The notes beneath the pieces are model-generated. The model was given only the letters and a program-made list of their open reading frames with translations, was not told the DNA's origin and made no database searches. From Taenia hydatigena (taxonomy: Eukaryota > Platyhelminthes > Cestoda > Cyclophyllidea > Taeniidae), in assembly GCA_036345935.2 (NCBI GenBank), contig JADWOT020000002.1:9640196-9704195 (forward strand): a stretch of DNA of 64,000 bases. The letters run 5' to 3'. Every line of letters begins with the position of its first letter. Position 1 is the stretch's first letter. Below are positions 47,601-60,789 of this stretch, piece after piece. A program made the translations under genes and the position numbers.

Positions 47601-50600
47601 TGCTGCCACAAAACAGTGAGTTGTTGAGAACGCCTGTTTCATTCATTAACGGAAACCTGGGATATTTGCACCCGATATCAGTTTATGGGAAAAATTCATG
47701 GCACACACATCCAGCAGAATATGCTGTGGTGATAATTTGAGCTGCGGTACTATCCCTTTGATAAGAAAACAGCCACGTCAAAAGATGACGAACGTGCATG
47801 CTACGCCGCTTATTAGTCTGAAGGATTAAGAAGTAAGACGGAAAGGGAACATGAAAGCAACCCTCCAGCGCTTACAAATTTATTACTAATGCCAAAATAA
47901 AATCTTAAATAAATTGTTGAGATTAGAGGACTTGTTTTTTAAAGCGTGTGCTGCCAGAAATAGTTCAAAGTGCTCCTTATCAAGCACCAATTATGATCAC
48001 CACTTCACTCTTGCGACCATCTAAGTGGGTCATGTATGCGGCAACGACGCATCCACTATTGTCCGATTTCTGTTAGCTGTAGGAGCAAACAGTAGAGAAA
48101 TGTACGCAACAAAAGAATGTATAATGAGTTATTTTTTTATTATTTATTTATCTTCTGATAGTATCGTTCGGCATATATTTTGTCAACGTTGAATGCTAAC
48201 TATTCTCCAAATTTATAATGCATTCCTGTCCGTGTGAGACAGTGGCATTGCTCGCTTTAATTTGATTTGGTAGAGTCTGAGAGGTGACAACTGATCTATG
48301 CTCTTTAGCAAGCAAAAACGTTGCGAACAAATAGGAGCACAAATTCTACCCGAATTCATCAACGACTTAAATTTTGATCCCGGTCAATAGGTGCCACCAA
48401 GCATAGATACATATATATATGTATTAAAAGGTGTTGTAAGAGGAAACCTTTGCGCATTAATGCAATTTCATAGGATTTTGAGAAGTTTCACTTCTCTGCA
48501 AACATATTACCATGCGACATCTTTGCAAACGTCACTCCACTATCACCTCGCATAACGACCAACGAAAGGTGTTGGGATAATACATTATAATAACATTCGT
48601 AATTCGTGAGCTCCTAGGTAGATATGAAGAGTGACAGCTGAGTAGAGGGATTGACAGGTCGATTACGCGCATTCTCTTGCATAAATTTATCAGATAAGCT
48701 CTCGTTAATTGTATTCCCATGATCAATTCCAAGTGATATTTACGCCAGCATGGGGTTAAAAGTCGTGGTGGGCACACAAAAAGCGATTACATCGCCTCCT
48801 CATAGGAGCTTAATAGGCCCAGAACCTGTGGTCAAAATGTATATTTGCGATTGTGGCTGTGAATTCGCGGTTGTCGAGATAAGTCACTCTGTGGTAGTTG
48901 AAAATAAAAGAGAGCACAGCAGAGTCAACTGAAACACTTGCCCTCTTGAAACGGCAGTGCGCGCTCAAACTCCACGATTGAAAAGAGGATGCAAACGATG
49001 ATTAGATGGTAGTATTTCAGCACCAACTTTTTCCACCACATATCTCCTATGGGCAACTGCTACAATAGTGAGTTCGCACAAAACGTGCAGCGAACTAGGT
49101 GCGCAACTTTTAAAGCCCTTAATGTTGGTTTTAAGTGGGTCTTAGACACGAGACGCCTTTTTCGACAATCAGCGCTATGAGTTCACTGTTCTAGTACCGA
49201 ATGCGCATTTACACACAACCATTTCTTCTAGACGTAACCAGACGCTGCACATTAGAATTGTGTCATGACTACGATGAGGATTGCAGCCGATAGAAGCCAA
49301 GGCGCTGTGCCCACTTGGTGTGCACCAAAGGCAAACGCTTGTTATCTTTCCGAACACATTTGTCTCTGCACTTTCCCCTCGCCCTCCACGTTCTCCCACC
49401 TTTTCCTAACATACCTTCATTTACTTGATAAAAGGGACTCCCTTTCGTCCCTTACATTGTTCCATGTGAAAAGGGAACGCAAAGCGTTCGGTTGCTCAGA
49501 TATCATCAACAGGCAGGAAGGTTGCTGAACAAAAAGGTGGTGAATAAAAGCATAAAATTATAATTAGCAGTCTTTTGACGGACTGTTGAATATATCGAAA
49601 AAACAGTTAAGCATTCGGACGCTACACTTCATTACATCAAAACTCATGGCAGATTTACTTCTGCATAGATAAAAATGCATGGAGGAAAGAGGAAAAGGAA
49701 GCAAAAATTGGTACTTCGAGATAGTCGAGGTGGACAATGATACATCCTTTCGGTATAAAGTGACCGGGTGTCCTCCCTCGAACCTTCTCAATTTCTTAGT
49801 GCCTAGCAGGGTTTGTCATCCTATTTGCCAATATCCGGCAGCACTGCCAACACAAAACTCCACACACCGACTGCATCGCCTGTCTCCATAGCCAGTAGCC
49901 TCAAAAGTGGTTGGAATGATTATGATTGTGGCAACAAACTACCGCATTGTAAGCCATAGGCCTTAGCCAATTGGGAGACTTCGTAACCCCGGAAGAACTG
50001 GACTCGGTAATAAAAGAGAAGAGACGGTTGTTTCTAAGGCGGCCACGCCCTAGTGGCAAATCTTCTCGAACCAAAACTGAATTTACTGTGATGCATAAAT
50101 GCTGAATTGTGTGTGTCCACATCGCAGGCCTTGAAAGTCCCTCAGAATGAGGAGATTGAAATGTCATTCTACTTCTTTTACCCATCATTATGTCCTATTC
50201 CCTCTTAAATGTAACAAGCGGGGTGGAAAGCAGATAAGTAAAACGAAATCATGTGATTTAGCGACCCCGCATGCATGCAATAACCTGGTCCGAAGCAGCT
50301 CATTCCTGATGACGTGACGATAACCAAACATACCTGCGTAGTGTAGTCGACGACATCCATTCTCCTCTCATCGTCTATCTTTCTTCTTTCAACTTTTAAT
50401 CGAGGCGTGCATTGCATAGCTCCATCAAATGGGTGTTAGTTTCCTCCAGCACAATGGTAGCAGGGCTGGTTTTTAGGTCAGAAGAAGGTTGGCACACTTG
50501 TTAAATATCGTAATAAAGAGAATCAAAAGTGTAAATGCTACCTGTACATCCAGCTTGTACCAAATCCGACCTTATCCTGTTTGCAAATAAGCCGTGCGTA

Positions 50601-53600
50601 ATTTTGATCGCACTTCGAGTGCTCCGTAAAGTGGCATAATTGACGAGATTTGTTAAGTGCATTAATAAGTTATTTAGGAGAAGGATATACCACAGCGTTC
50701 ACTTTCATTATTTATCAGGACAAAAAACCATGACACTTGGAACTTTTCCTTATCCTTGGCATCTACTGGAATTCGTCTTTCAACGTCTTTTACAAACATC
50801 CTTATTAAACCATCCACCATGCACCGCATGGGATGTCCAGCGATAATTACTTTGGCACCGACTACATCAAGCTATAATTAAACGAATTGCCACTCATCAA
50901 TCCACTTCCAAGCATAATGTCTCATCATTTGTTCTGCCAAATGGTGATAAAGTAGAGCTTTGGCAGTCATGCTCCACTGTCATGTCAGTCCAAAAACAGA
51001 TGCCTATCTTTGCGATCGACTGGTGTTTAAAATGTCGCCCAGAAGCATCCTACTTCTTTAGCAATGACAAGGTTTTTCATACTGATTTTTGGTACTTTGC
51101 TTACAATACTTATTGATCATCAGGCGATGCCTGTAAATTGATTAGGCAAGAGGGCTGGGTGGGCTACATTCCCCATAATAGTTATCAGAAGCACAATAAG
51201 TGTCACACTCTAGAATTCACTCAGGAAGAAGTCAGATGAGGCTAAATTAGGCGTCTTGGAACTAAAATTGAAGGCGACAGGATGAAAGTTTGATTCACAC
51301 TGCGGTCCCTGAAGAGAAGCTCAGAGAGGTTACGTATACTATTACACCACCGACAGTGTAGTAAAGCGAGGATGTAATTCTTTGCGTAGTGTGCCAACGA
51401 GACTAAGACAAAGGCGCTATATAATTAGTTGTATTACCTGATGCAGTGCTTCAACAACACTTACATGCGGTAATGCATAGCACTCATCCACCACGAGTAA
51501 AGTGCGATGATCAAATTCTATCGAAGGTTAGATAGATGTGCTGGAAACCGTCAAATACAATAGCTAAATGCAAGCATGACTCTTGAAGCCATTGACGCTA
51601 AAGGTGACGGATGCTGTGATCGTAGCAAATCATTTCATGTTAAGTGAAAGAATAACCTGCCCGGCTAACAAGTTTTAACTCAAAGCAACTGGGGCGCTGT
51701 TTATAAAGTTGTCAATATCGGATCTCGTGCATTTGCTAATGGGTCATTGTATAATAATTAATAAATGTTCTCGTTTAATGATGGACAAAACTGTTGGATA
51801 TCTACCCGTTTAGAAGGATTCAACCATGGGGCGTTGATTAAAAGGTTATCCGCAATGAGAACTTCAAAGTATCAAGATATCGCCCGTCTGTGCGCATCTA
51901 CTCAGGCACAGCGTTGCAACTTCACACACTAAAGTCCGTGTCAAAGCACTGGCACCAGATGTCCTCTGTCGCCACGAACCTAGATTGACCTTTTGCCTTA
52001 GATGCCATGAAAATGTGGATGTCGGTGTAATCCGCCTTATTAGAGAGTAGGGTTAGGCGAAAACATCACTTTTGGATTTCGCTTGATATGAGAAGTCCGT
52101 TAGTGCCAAGGACCGATTTTTGCCTGCTTGGAATACGCAATGCCTCAAGCTAATGGCTTTTTAGCTCTCAGTTCGCTGCGAAATCAGTGCATCAGCATGG
52201 TTACCTGGGAACTGAGCTTATTCCAAAGTGTCTTTTTGCACTGTTAATTTACCACACTGATGGCACGAGGGTGAGGGTTCGAACATCGTTGATATGAAGT
52301 AACCAATTAAACTAACGGAAAATCTAAATCGAGTTGCGCATTTCTAGATGATTAAAGGTCTGCGCGAATGGGTTTTTTAATAGGATCGTTGTATTTTGTG
52401 CCGAGTTCTGCCTAATTTGTGAGTTCGACGCATTTTCTGATTGGTTTCGTGTTTTACAGCCATATTACTGGTGGATAAAAAGTTCTCAACAGGCAAACGA
52501 CCTGAATCCTCCACATTAAAGAGAACCTGTAGATACGACCGGAGTGCAGCCGTACCTCAGTATGCAGAATCAGGCAAATGTCTTTGACCAAAGCAACCTA
52601 TGGAAGTTAAGTGTTATAGCTCATTGCCTCCTTGCTGCCAGATAAAAGGGCGATTTCTTAAACAATAATTGGGTTAGAATAATCGATATTCCTACTTAAA
52701 AAACATAGAGTGGTGAGTTAGATTACTCGTTCATATCTTAAACTTTAAACATTAGTGAAAAAAGGATAACTTGGGATTAATGAAAACTTCTTGTGCGGTT
52801 CAAGTGTCTGGGTCAAAGGTACTCCGTCCCTACCTAAGGGGCACACACCTCAGCATGTGTGGACTTTTACTTAGATAAATTCATCAAACTGAGCAATGTG
52901 AAGCACGCTAATATTGATCACGAAAATAACGTTCTGACCTTCACTGAACTCGCCTCAAAGAAATCTTCTCCCCTGGTTTGATGACTGGAAGGCGGTAAAG
53001 AGATCCTATGACATTCGAGGTGGAGATGGAGCCTCGGCGCTTTCCGTAGAGCTTTTGAGACAGTACCTATCATGTCTTCTGCAGAGAGACTGGTTAGTCC
53101 AATTACAATCCGTGCCAGAGCTTTGAGCGTTAGTACCTGGGCTAGGCGTGGACAGGATAACGATTCCCATGGAGTTGCAAGAGGGCAGCTAGCATTGCCT
53201 TCAACACCTCACTGCCTCGTCAATTATCCTGGGCTCATAAGCTGTTGCCCAATATTCCCCGCTTATGCACGTTGGTAGCAAGCAGCTATGGCAAAGCTTT
53301 CAAACCATAACAAGGCAAGTGAGTTAAGGACTTCTCTACCTCACCTTTATCACGACAGCCATGAGAAGAAAACTGGTTAGATGAGGTTGTGTTTTGGAGG
53401 CCATTGTACTATAAGAATGCAAAAGCCTTTGTGGAATAGGAGTTAATTCTCCTCAGGAGGTAATGATAACTTCTCAATCACGACTTTCATGCATATTGGC
53501 GGTATTTCACCTAAAAGCAAATTTATACGAATATTGTCGCATCCAAACATGATATGCCGGATGACGCCTAAGCCATAATGCTACACACAAGCAGGCGCCC

Positions 53601-56600
53601 TCTAAGGCATAGCTCTAGCTTGATGATTGTTCATGTCTAGCAAATACACTTTGCGTTCTACGCTGTTAAAAGGAGCAAAGAAAAAGTTAAAGCAGATCAT
53701 TTCCTTGAACAGGCAACCGATGCAGGAGGATGTCATAAGAATTTTAAAGGGATAGCATAATGATAAATCATTCCCTATTGCTTTGAAGTGGTTGTCTGTG
53801 GGATTCACTTACCCTAGTACAGCGTGATTAAAATGGACAATTTGTTTTCGAAGAGAGCTCATAGCTTGCGAAGGCGTATCACTCTGGTAGCTCAGCTCTT
53901 CCCCTCTACGCTAAATTTTTACATAAAAAAGAGTGCGACGAGCAGGTGATTTTGCACTTTATTGCATTAGGAATTCACCAACCGTCACAAATTTTTTTGG
54001 TCAATAGGCTGCTAGAACTCATCTGCTCTTTATAAAGCAAGCTCTCACCCAAATCATCTGCCGTACCCGAGAGTATGGGGGCAAGGACGTGTAAATAGCG
54101 CTTAGCACATTGTGCTAGTATCATTGCCACCAGCAATCATTGTTTTAGGGACCCTGGTTTTGAGTCGACTGATTGAAGAACCTCTAAACTCGAAGTCCTT
54201 TCCCTTTATGTCTATTTCTGACACCCGAGTGGACAGGATAACCCCAGACATGAAGTTATTAGAATGATGCGCTGACCGACTCAAATGCATTATTAATCAA
54301 GAAAAAGAGACGCCAGTTAAAGAATTTTTTGACCTGCACAAAAAGTGCATAAGTTAAAGGAAGAAACCATACTTATCTTCAACCACCCGCAAATCAAGCT
54401 TTCTGTGACTTACCTCGGACCGGGCTAGCGGGTTCGAAAATGTTCAGTTTGGACACAAGTTCGCTCACCCGTTGTCGTTATGAATAACCGTTGCAGAAAC
54501 AGCATCTTTCTGAGCTAGCCGAAAAAATTGCACCGAAATAAGCACTAGGAGTTGTCTGCAGTCTGTAATCCAGCGGCCGCAATAGCCGGCTATATCTTTG
54601 CATCATTCCCTGAAATTGCCTAAGAATACAGTTTTCTTGCTCCAGGCAAAATGGAAACCACGCCAACGTAAACGAGAGAATTAGCATGGGTGACTGTCTT
54701 AGTAGAAACCCGATGGTAATTCCGATTCTCCTTCAAAGGATTACGATCTCCTCACGATCTAATGGATTGCGGTTGGCGGAAGAAGCGAATAGAAGTGGTG
54801 AGTGAGGTAACATTGCATGTTGGCATGCACAATCTGAACGGCGCGTTATACATGCGATTCTTGAAAAATGTTTTCTATGACCTACAATTTGAGCCGCTGA
54901 CCGCCATCATAATGTCTTGACAATTCTTATGTTACCGAATGTTGTAGAAGTCCTTAATGAGAATAAATTGCCAGCCACTGGCAGATTTAATCGAACGGTG
55001 GGTGAGTTAGTCTGCTGAGGTGCACGATGGTAAAAGGCACTGCAACAACGTGATTTTGTGATACAACTCAGGAGAACAAATGCACAAAAGGGCAATTTAG
55101 ACGTTTTATATCTCAGAATAATCCTGATAAAATGGGTGGTGTTGCAGAGTTTCGTCTATTGTGACGCAGAACAACCAGGTAGTGAGTTGGAAAGAAAGGA
55201 AGCGGTAGCATAAGGGAGGACGTTTTATACGGCTCTACTAGCGACGGCTTTTCAAGATTGAAATTCAATGCATTTTGAACAGCCTTATGGCGCACTTCCT
55301 GTTGTTGGCTACCTGCGTATTATCGAAACCCTCCCATATGTGACGCAAAGCGCCTTATTCATCCACCAAGAACATGGGACCAACAAGGACGTTTCAGTGC
55401 CGAAAGAGGATTAAGCTGACGTCTGAAAGAGGTTAACCACTCACCTGAAATTTTTTTAGGACGGACTCCCAAAATCGTTAAGGACACCACGTGCCTCTAT
55501 CTAATATCGATCTATCCCACCTACGCATTTTAATATTATTCCCTCATTTGGATTTTACACCTATATTTGTTGTTGCCGAGGTCACACTCACCAATAGCAC
55601 CTTACTTACAAAAAAAATTAGCAACTTCATTACAAGTGCCCCACCAAGGAACTTTTAGGACGAATAATGACCGCCTGAGCTCACGTACGTTGCACAGCAT
55701 GTCCACTCAAGAGCCAATGCCTGCGAAACTTCTCGAAGTCGACATCATGCGATTGGCCATAATGAAATTTTAATTTTCATTTTTTTCTCTTTATGTGTTA
55801 TGCTCCACCTAGTCTTTTCATGCGAACGGTATGGGAGCCAGTGAGGGTGTGCTAAACTAAGGATATGGCACACTTATTTGCGAAATATAGTAAGCAACAG
55901 GAGCTTAAATGAAGATTAGGCTGTCGAATCTATTCACTAAGACTAATTTTAGAAGCGCGCCCTTAACATTCTGACAATGGAAGCACAGTGATAATTTCGA
56001 CAGCAAAGATAAAATACTTTCTGGCAATAACTTTTGCTTAGATTAGCAATTATCTTGGGCAAAGACATCCCACTATCCATTCTGCTACACCGTTCTTTTT
56101 GAAAAAAATCAGGAACTCTAAAAATGACAATAAAAGTTTTCAATTTAGTTTATTTGTGCCTTGTGTGGCACAGCTTACTGAGGATGATGGGCTACGTAGT
56201 GAAGAGCAAAGAAGGTCTCGAGAGCCACTACCATGTTCAGGAGGCCAGGCTAACTTGCGGAAACTGAAGTTGCCAGCAGCCAAAACGGTGTGCCATATGA
56301 ATTAATCAAGGCCTTACGCATTCAAGTGGCTATCTTGAAAACAGTTACAGCATGGAAACGCATCCGATGCAGCCAAGCAAGCGTTTTGCTATTAGCAGCC
56401 GATATGACACACAAACGTGGGCAATTATTTAGGCTTGAGTTCTGATTATAAACGCTTCTGGAAAATGGGTTAGTGAGATTTTCGTGTGACTGAAGACCTG
56501 AATTTCCCTTGTAATCTTTGCACTTTGCACTTCTCTCCATTTTGCATTAACTTACGCATAATTTTCAGGCTGAACTAGCAGGGTCTGTTAAAATGCGCTT

Positions 56601-56760
56601 TACTGTCTCGGAAATTTTAAGGCTGTGTGCAGGCAGCGGTGTTACAAAAAGCTGCAACTAACGAAGCGCTTAGCCATAATTATTCCAACTTTATAAAATT
56701 TTCATATTTCTCATTCGCATTTGCTTTACACGTCAAAAGTAATGGCACCATATGTGAAAT
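47601..56760. other. No recognised gene
   Basis: Nine kilobases with short open frames only. The frame 49679-49891 (70 codons) is protein-like in part (NWYFEIVEVDNDTSFRYKVTG) but has no supporting splice sites. An AT-rich palindrome is near 48410-48425. Confidence 0.5.
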
Positions 56761-56970
56761 TGCTTCAGAAGCCACTGTTCAATGCGACTGCAAAGAACAC
56801 CACTCGCACACCACCATCTGCTTCGCAGTATGGGCATGTTGCACAGCAATGGATACATACGCCCTCGGATGGGCTCGAACCACCAACCTTTCGGTTAACA
56901 GCTGAACGCGCTAACGATTGTGGTACGAAGACCTACACACAGTATCTGCCATGCCACCAAACTAGACATT
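56761..56970 (-). mobile_element. tRNA-derived SINE, copy A
   Basis: The minus strand carries a polymerase III B box, GGTTCGAGCCC (56881-56871), preceded by CTGTTAACCGAAAGGTTGGT, which is the anticodon arm and variable region of a tRNA-Asn-like head (GTT at the anticodon). The acceptor stem does not fold, so it is not a functional tRNA. About 210 bp align with copy B. On the plus strand the tract reads as the spurious peptide SDGLEPPTFRLTAERAN. Confidence 0.75.
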
Positions 56971-57570
56971 GAATCTCATTGCAGAGCACTACTACCCACA
57001 GGACTACTCTTGCCTCCTTTTCCTACAGCCAGCACATCTCTCACCATCGTCACTACTCCGCTATTCCCATTCCCATTTCCAGCCCATTGGAGCGCTCATG
57101 ACCAGTGGATGCAGATGCACATGCTTTTGAAAGTAATGATGAGACGCGAGCAGCAGCAGTAGCAAGAGTTTATTGAGAGAGCGTTGCCTTCACAGCAGCT
57201 GGACTGCACGACCGATGCTACACATATTGAGACGCAGCCAATGGCTTGCAACCTCTCATTTTAAATTCATGCACAGCACAGGCGGACAGTACATGAGCAT
57301 GCAAACGTGGGGCATGGTAGTTACCAACCACCTGTCAGCTTATTGGCAAGGCAGCAGCATGGGATAGGTGTGTAGGTAGAGGAGAAGAGTGCTGTCTTGG
57401 CAGCGGTAGAATTCCATCCCACGCCCTTTCAGACCGGTGTCTTAGACCGGCGCCTTAAGCAGCCACCAATGCTTTTTCGCCTGATGGTGTGACACCACCC
57501 TCCTTTGCCTACAAATTTCAGCCCTAAACCCCTGTTCACTGCACATCCTACATATAACATCCACACTACG

Positions 57571-57777
57571 TACTCCAGAAGCCACTACTCAACGTGACTG
57601 CAAACCACATCACTCGCAAACCGCCGCTTGCATCGCAGAGCAGGCGAGCTGCGCTGTAAAAGATGTCTTTGCTCTCGGATGGGCTCGAACCACAAACCTC
57701 ACGGTTAGCAGCCGAATACGCTAACCAACTGCATCACGTAGGCCTAGGAACATCGTCTGCCATGCCACTAAACTGGG
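57571..57777 (-). mobile_element. tRNA-derived SINE, copy B
   Basis: Second copy in the same orientation about 810 bp away, with B box GGTTCGAGCCC (57691-57681) and GCT at the anticodon position. The two heads differ at several sites and share a tail region with the motif 'cagaagccact'. Confidence 0.75.
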
Positions 57778-57819
57778 TACCACACCTCGGTGCTTTGTAC
57801 GCTGCCTTTGTCATTAAGA

Positions 57820-58140
57820 CTCAAAATAAGGGAAAGGCGTGCGTGTTAGGTGGGGAAGAGTGAGGGAGCCTTATGAATGGAGAGAGAGCTTACTGCAAGG
57901 CATGTGTTAGCACGGCTTTACGCAGGTGCATACTACTTTCTTCAGTGCCCTTGAGGTAGCACAAGTTGCATATTCGGCCTGGGTGGAAGAGCATTCACCA
58001 TTTCTAGTCGCATTCATTACTCTGGCGCCAATTGCCCTTGCGCATGTAGAAAGAGACGAGTAGGTGAATTATCTAGATTGCGGTTCAGCAGTCATCACGT
58101 ATGCTGAAATGGCATGCATTTTTGGCTCTTGCGTAAGCGC
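57820..58140 (+). repeat. Dispersed repeat family, partial copy beside SINE B
   Basis: Matches 35395-35610 of the right arm (gggagttatgaatg / gagccttatgaatg, tactgcaaggcatgtg, cattcaccatt, ctctggcgcc). Only the 5' part of the repeat is present here. Confidence 0.65.
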
Positions 58141-60789
58141 CGTACCCTACGTGGACTTTCACATTCGTCGACATTAAAGATATCTCTATCGGATCCAATT
58201 CCACCCATATTGTAAATGAGAACTCGATGGGACTCAAATCAATGAATGCGTAAGAACTGGCTTATAGCGATTATTACCAATTTCAAAAATATTTTTAAGT
58301 ACTAAAAATCTCTTACACGATTGTTCGGATCGCATAATCAGCGCTTCCGTACTTCTTCCCTGATCAGCCGCAAACAATATATTGAAGGGTTGCACCAGTT
58401 GCCGAAACAGGGTTACGATTTATTTTATCAGCTCTAGTAATATGAGCAGTAAAAGATGAAGAACTACGTTAGCAGGAATAACTCCGCTAAAATTTAAGTT
58501 GGTTTTGTCCCTAGAAAAAGCATGCTTATCCATGAATTGTGAAGGGGTTAACTCTGTACCTACTGATCCGATGCCAGCATTTCACTAAAGATGTGTTTAC
58601 TAATGATCTTACTGACGCGATTGTGGTTAATCGACCGCATTCAGCTTTGATAGTAAACCTTTGAGACTTTAAGAGGTCGCATTAGGCCACACTGAGCCAG
58701 CGCTACCGATTTGCATTGTGAAGACGGACATGGGCTCCCACATAAAATTTCGATGATTGAAAATACCTTCCTTTGATCGGTATTCCCCATTGGTGAGTCT
58801 AGCACTGATAGTAGAAGTAAAAACAAAAGAAGTGCATGACAACCTTTAAACTGTTAGTAAACAGGCGCCAAATTTTGAGGCGTCGCATGTGTGATGATCC
58901 CTCGATCCTCCTTGCTTAATCTAAAGTATACCAAAATGAATCTCACTCCAATGCTGAATTCTATCTGACTGGTGTATGCTGGCCTTTTAACCCCCTTAAA
59001 TGTCACCGATTATATAATTACATTTAAATATCCTAAAACAACAGCATACAAATCAAGCACTTGTTCCCGAAAAGTCCTTTAAAGGATCATGGGACAACGG
59101 ATTTTAGCAGATGCTACAAAAAATTTGCACTAGTTCTATTTCTTGCTTCTGTCCCATGCTTAAGTTTCTTAAATTAACATGATTGCTTAACAAAAGTCAA
59201 TTCGTATTACGCGGTTTGGGGTTCCTGATTGGTGGAAGGGTAAGTGCTGGTATCCGCCTTTGGAAGCGATGTCATGCGCTCACCTGGTAGAGGACATCCG
59301 CTGACCGCCCGTCGTTAAGAGTGCATTCGTAAAGCATGCATTCCATAAAATAAAGAGCTAGTTATAAGCATTCAAGGACGAAGTAAATTTTACTAAAACT
59401 TCCACGCTACAACACTAAAACATCACACTCACGAAAGCTTAAAGGCATAAGTTTGCATGTCTTATAGGCTGGGATTGTGATGTGCTTGCTAAATCACAAA
59501 ATTTAAAAACGTGACTGAAATGATACAACGATTCTTTCGAATTACATGGGCAGGTTATGTAAAATACAAGGTCAGTAAGGGGCATAAAAGATATTCCGAT
59601 GTAAAGATGTGTAATTCTTTAATATCTGGGCCTTTTGAAAATGATTGCACACTGTGGGTTACAATGCTATGATTACTCGCAATTTCCTGCAAATTATTTT
59701 GCATGCCTTTTCAAATAAAATTTCAGAATCCTTTGGGAAGGCCTTAAGTGTTGTCACCTTGATATTTGCAGCAATATTCGATCAACGTAACAGTGGATAT
59801 GGCTACCAATAGAATTTTTCTGTTAAAAACTCATTTTTCCGCTCTCCTAACTTTTTCTCCTGCTTTTAGCTTTTTAACGCTTTGTGAGAATGGTAATGGC
59901 GTTAACAAAGCAAACGTTTGTTTTCGACTGTTGCTCTATGGCCGACCATGCATGTGGATCGCTGAAAATGCAGGAAGACGACTACTAACAGTAATTCTCA
60001 ATAGTAAAGAACGTGCAAATTAAAGCTATTTATAATATCGTAGACCTATTGTCAACTCCAAATCCCCTCAAGGTCCCTGATAAAAAGCTTTCCCTTGGAT
60101 AGGACGTTGCGGATGAGGTCTGATGTGTGCCTGCCCCTCACTCGACTCTGCACTGGTGCTAAGGGTGTTGCGCGTCCAAAGTACGACGAGGATTATTTTT
60201 TCCGCACGAAGGCATGGGTGAACAGCACAGGATGCTAGCTTTACACGCTAGCCTTGTCACTCAGCACAGTACTTCTGTGTGCTGAGATGGTCAGTAGCCT
60301 CCACCACTGCCTCCACGGTGAGCAAGTCCTGGTTGTGGGAGGCTCTTTAATGCCATCAGCAGGTTGCTATCGCTACTTGCCAACGGTGGCAATAATGACG
60401 AGGGATTACGGGCCTGTAGATTATGTCGCGAAATAGTTAATGGGAGGTGTTGTTTGCAATACATCTTCTCCCTACGACTTTGTCTTTGTTGATGCTGCTG
60501 CACTTCTTCGGACATATCGGCTGTTGCGTCATCTCCTTACAGGTGGTAGTTTTTGAGCCATGTCATGTGATTCACCTCTTAATTTACTATTTTAGCGTTA
60601 AATCTATGGCTGACGAATGCTGGACGGCGAGCTTGTCAATTGCGAGCATCTAACTCCAGGATATCTCCAGCTGAAAGGACGAAGGCAAGCTGTTTTGGAA
60701 AATGAACTAAGTAACCAGCTGATGCATGAGCAAAGGGAGACGAAATGAGGAATATGATTTTATGAAGCTGAGAGTATTATAAAAATCAA
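58141..60789. other. No recognised gene
   Basis: Short open frames only, none recognised. Confidence 0.5.

Noticed and set aside
56865..56925. tRNA gene
   Set aside because: Only the anticodon arm and B box are tRNA-like; it occurs twice with shared flanks and no closed acceptor stem, so it is a SINE head.
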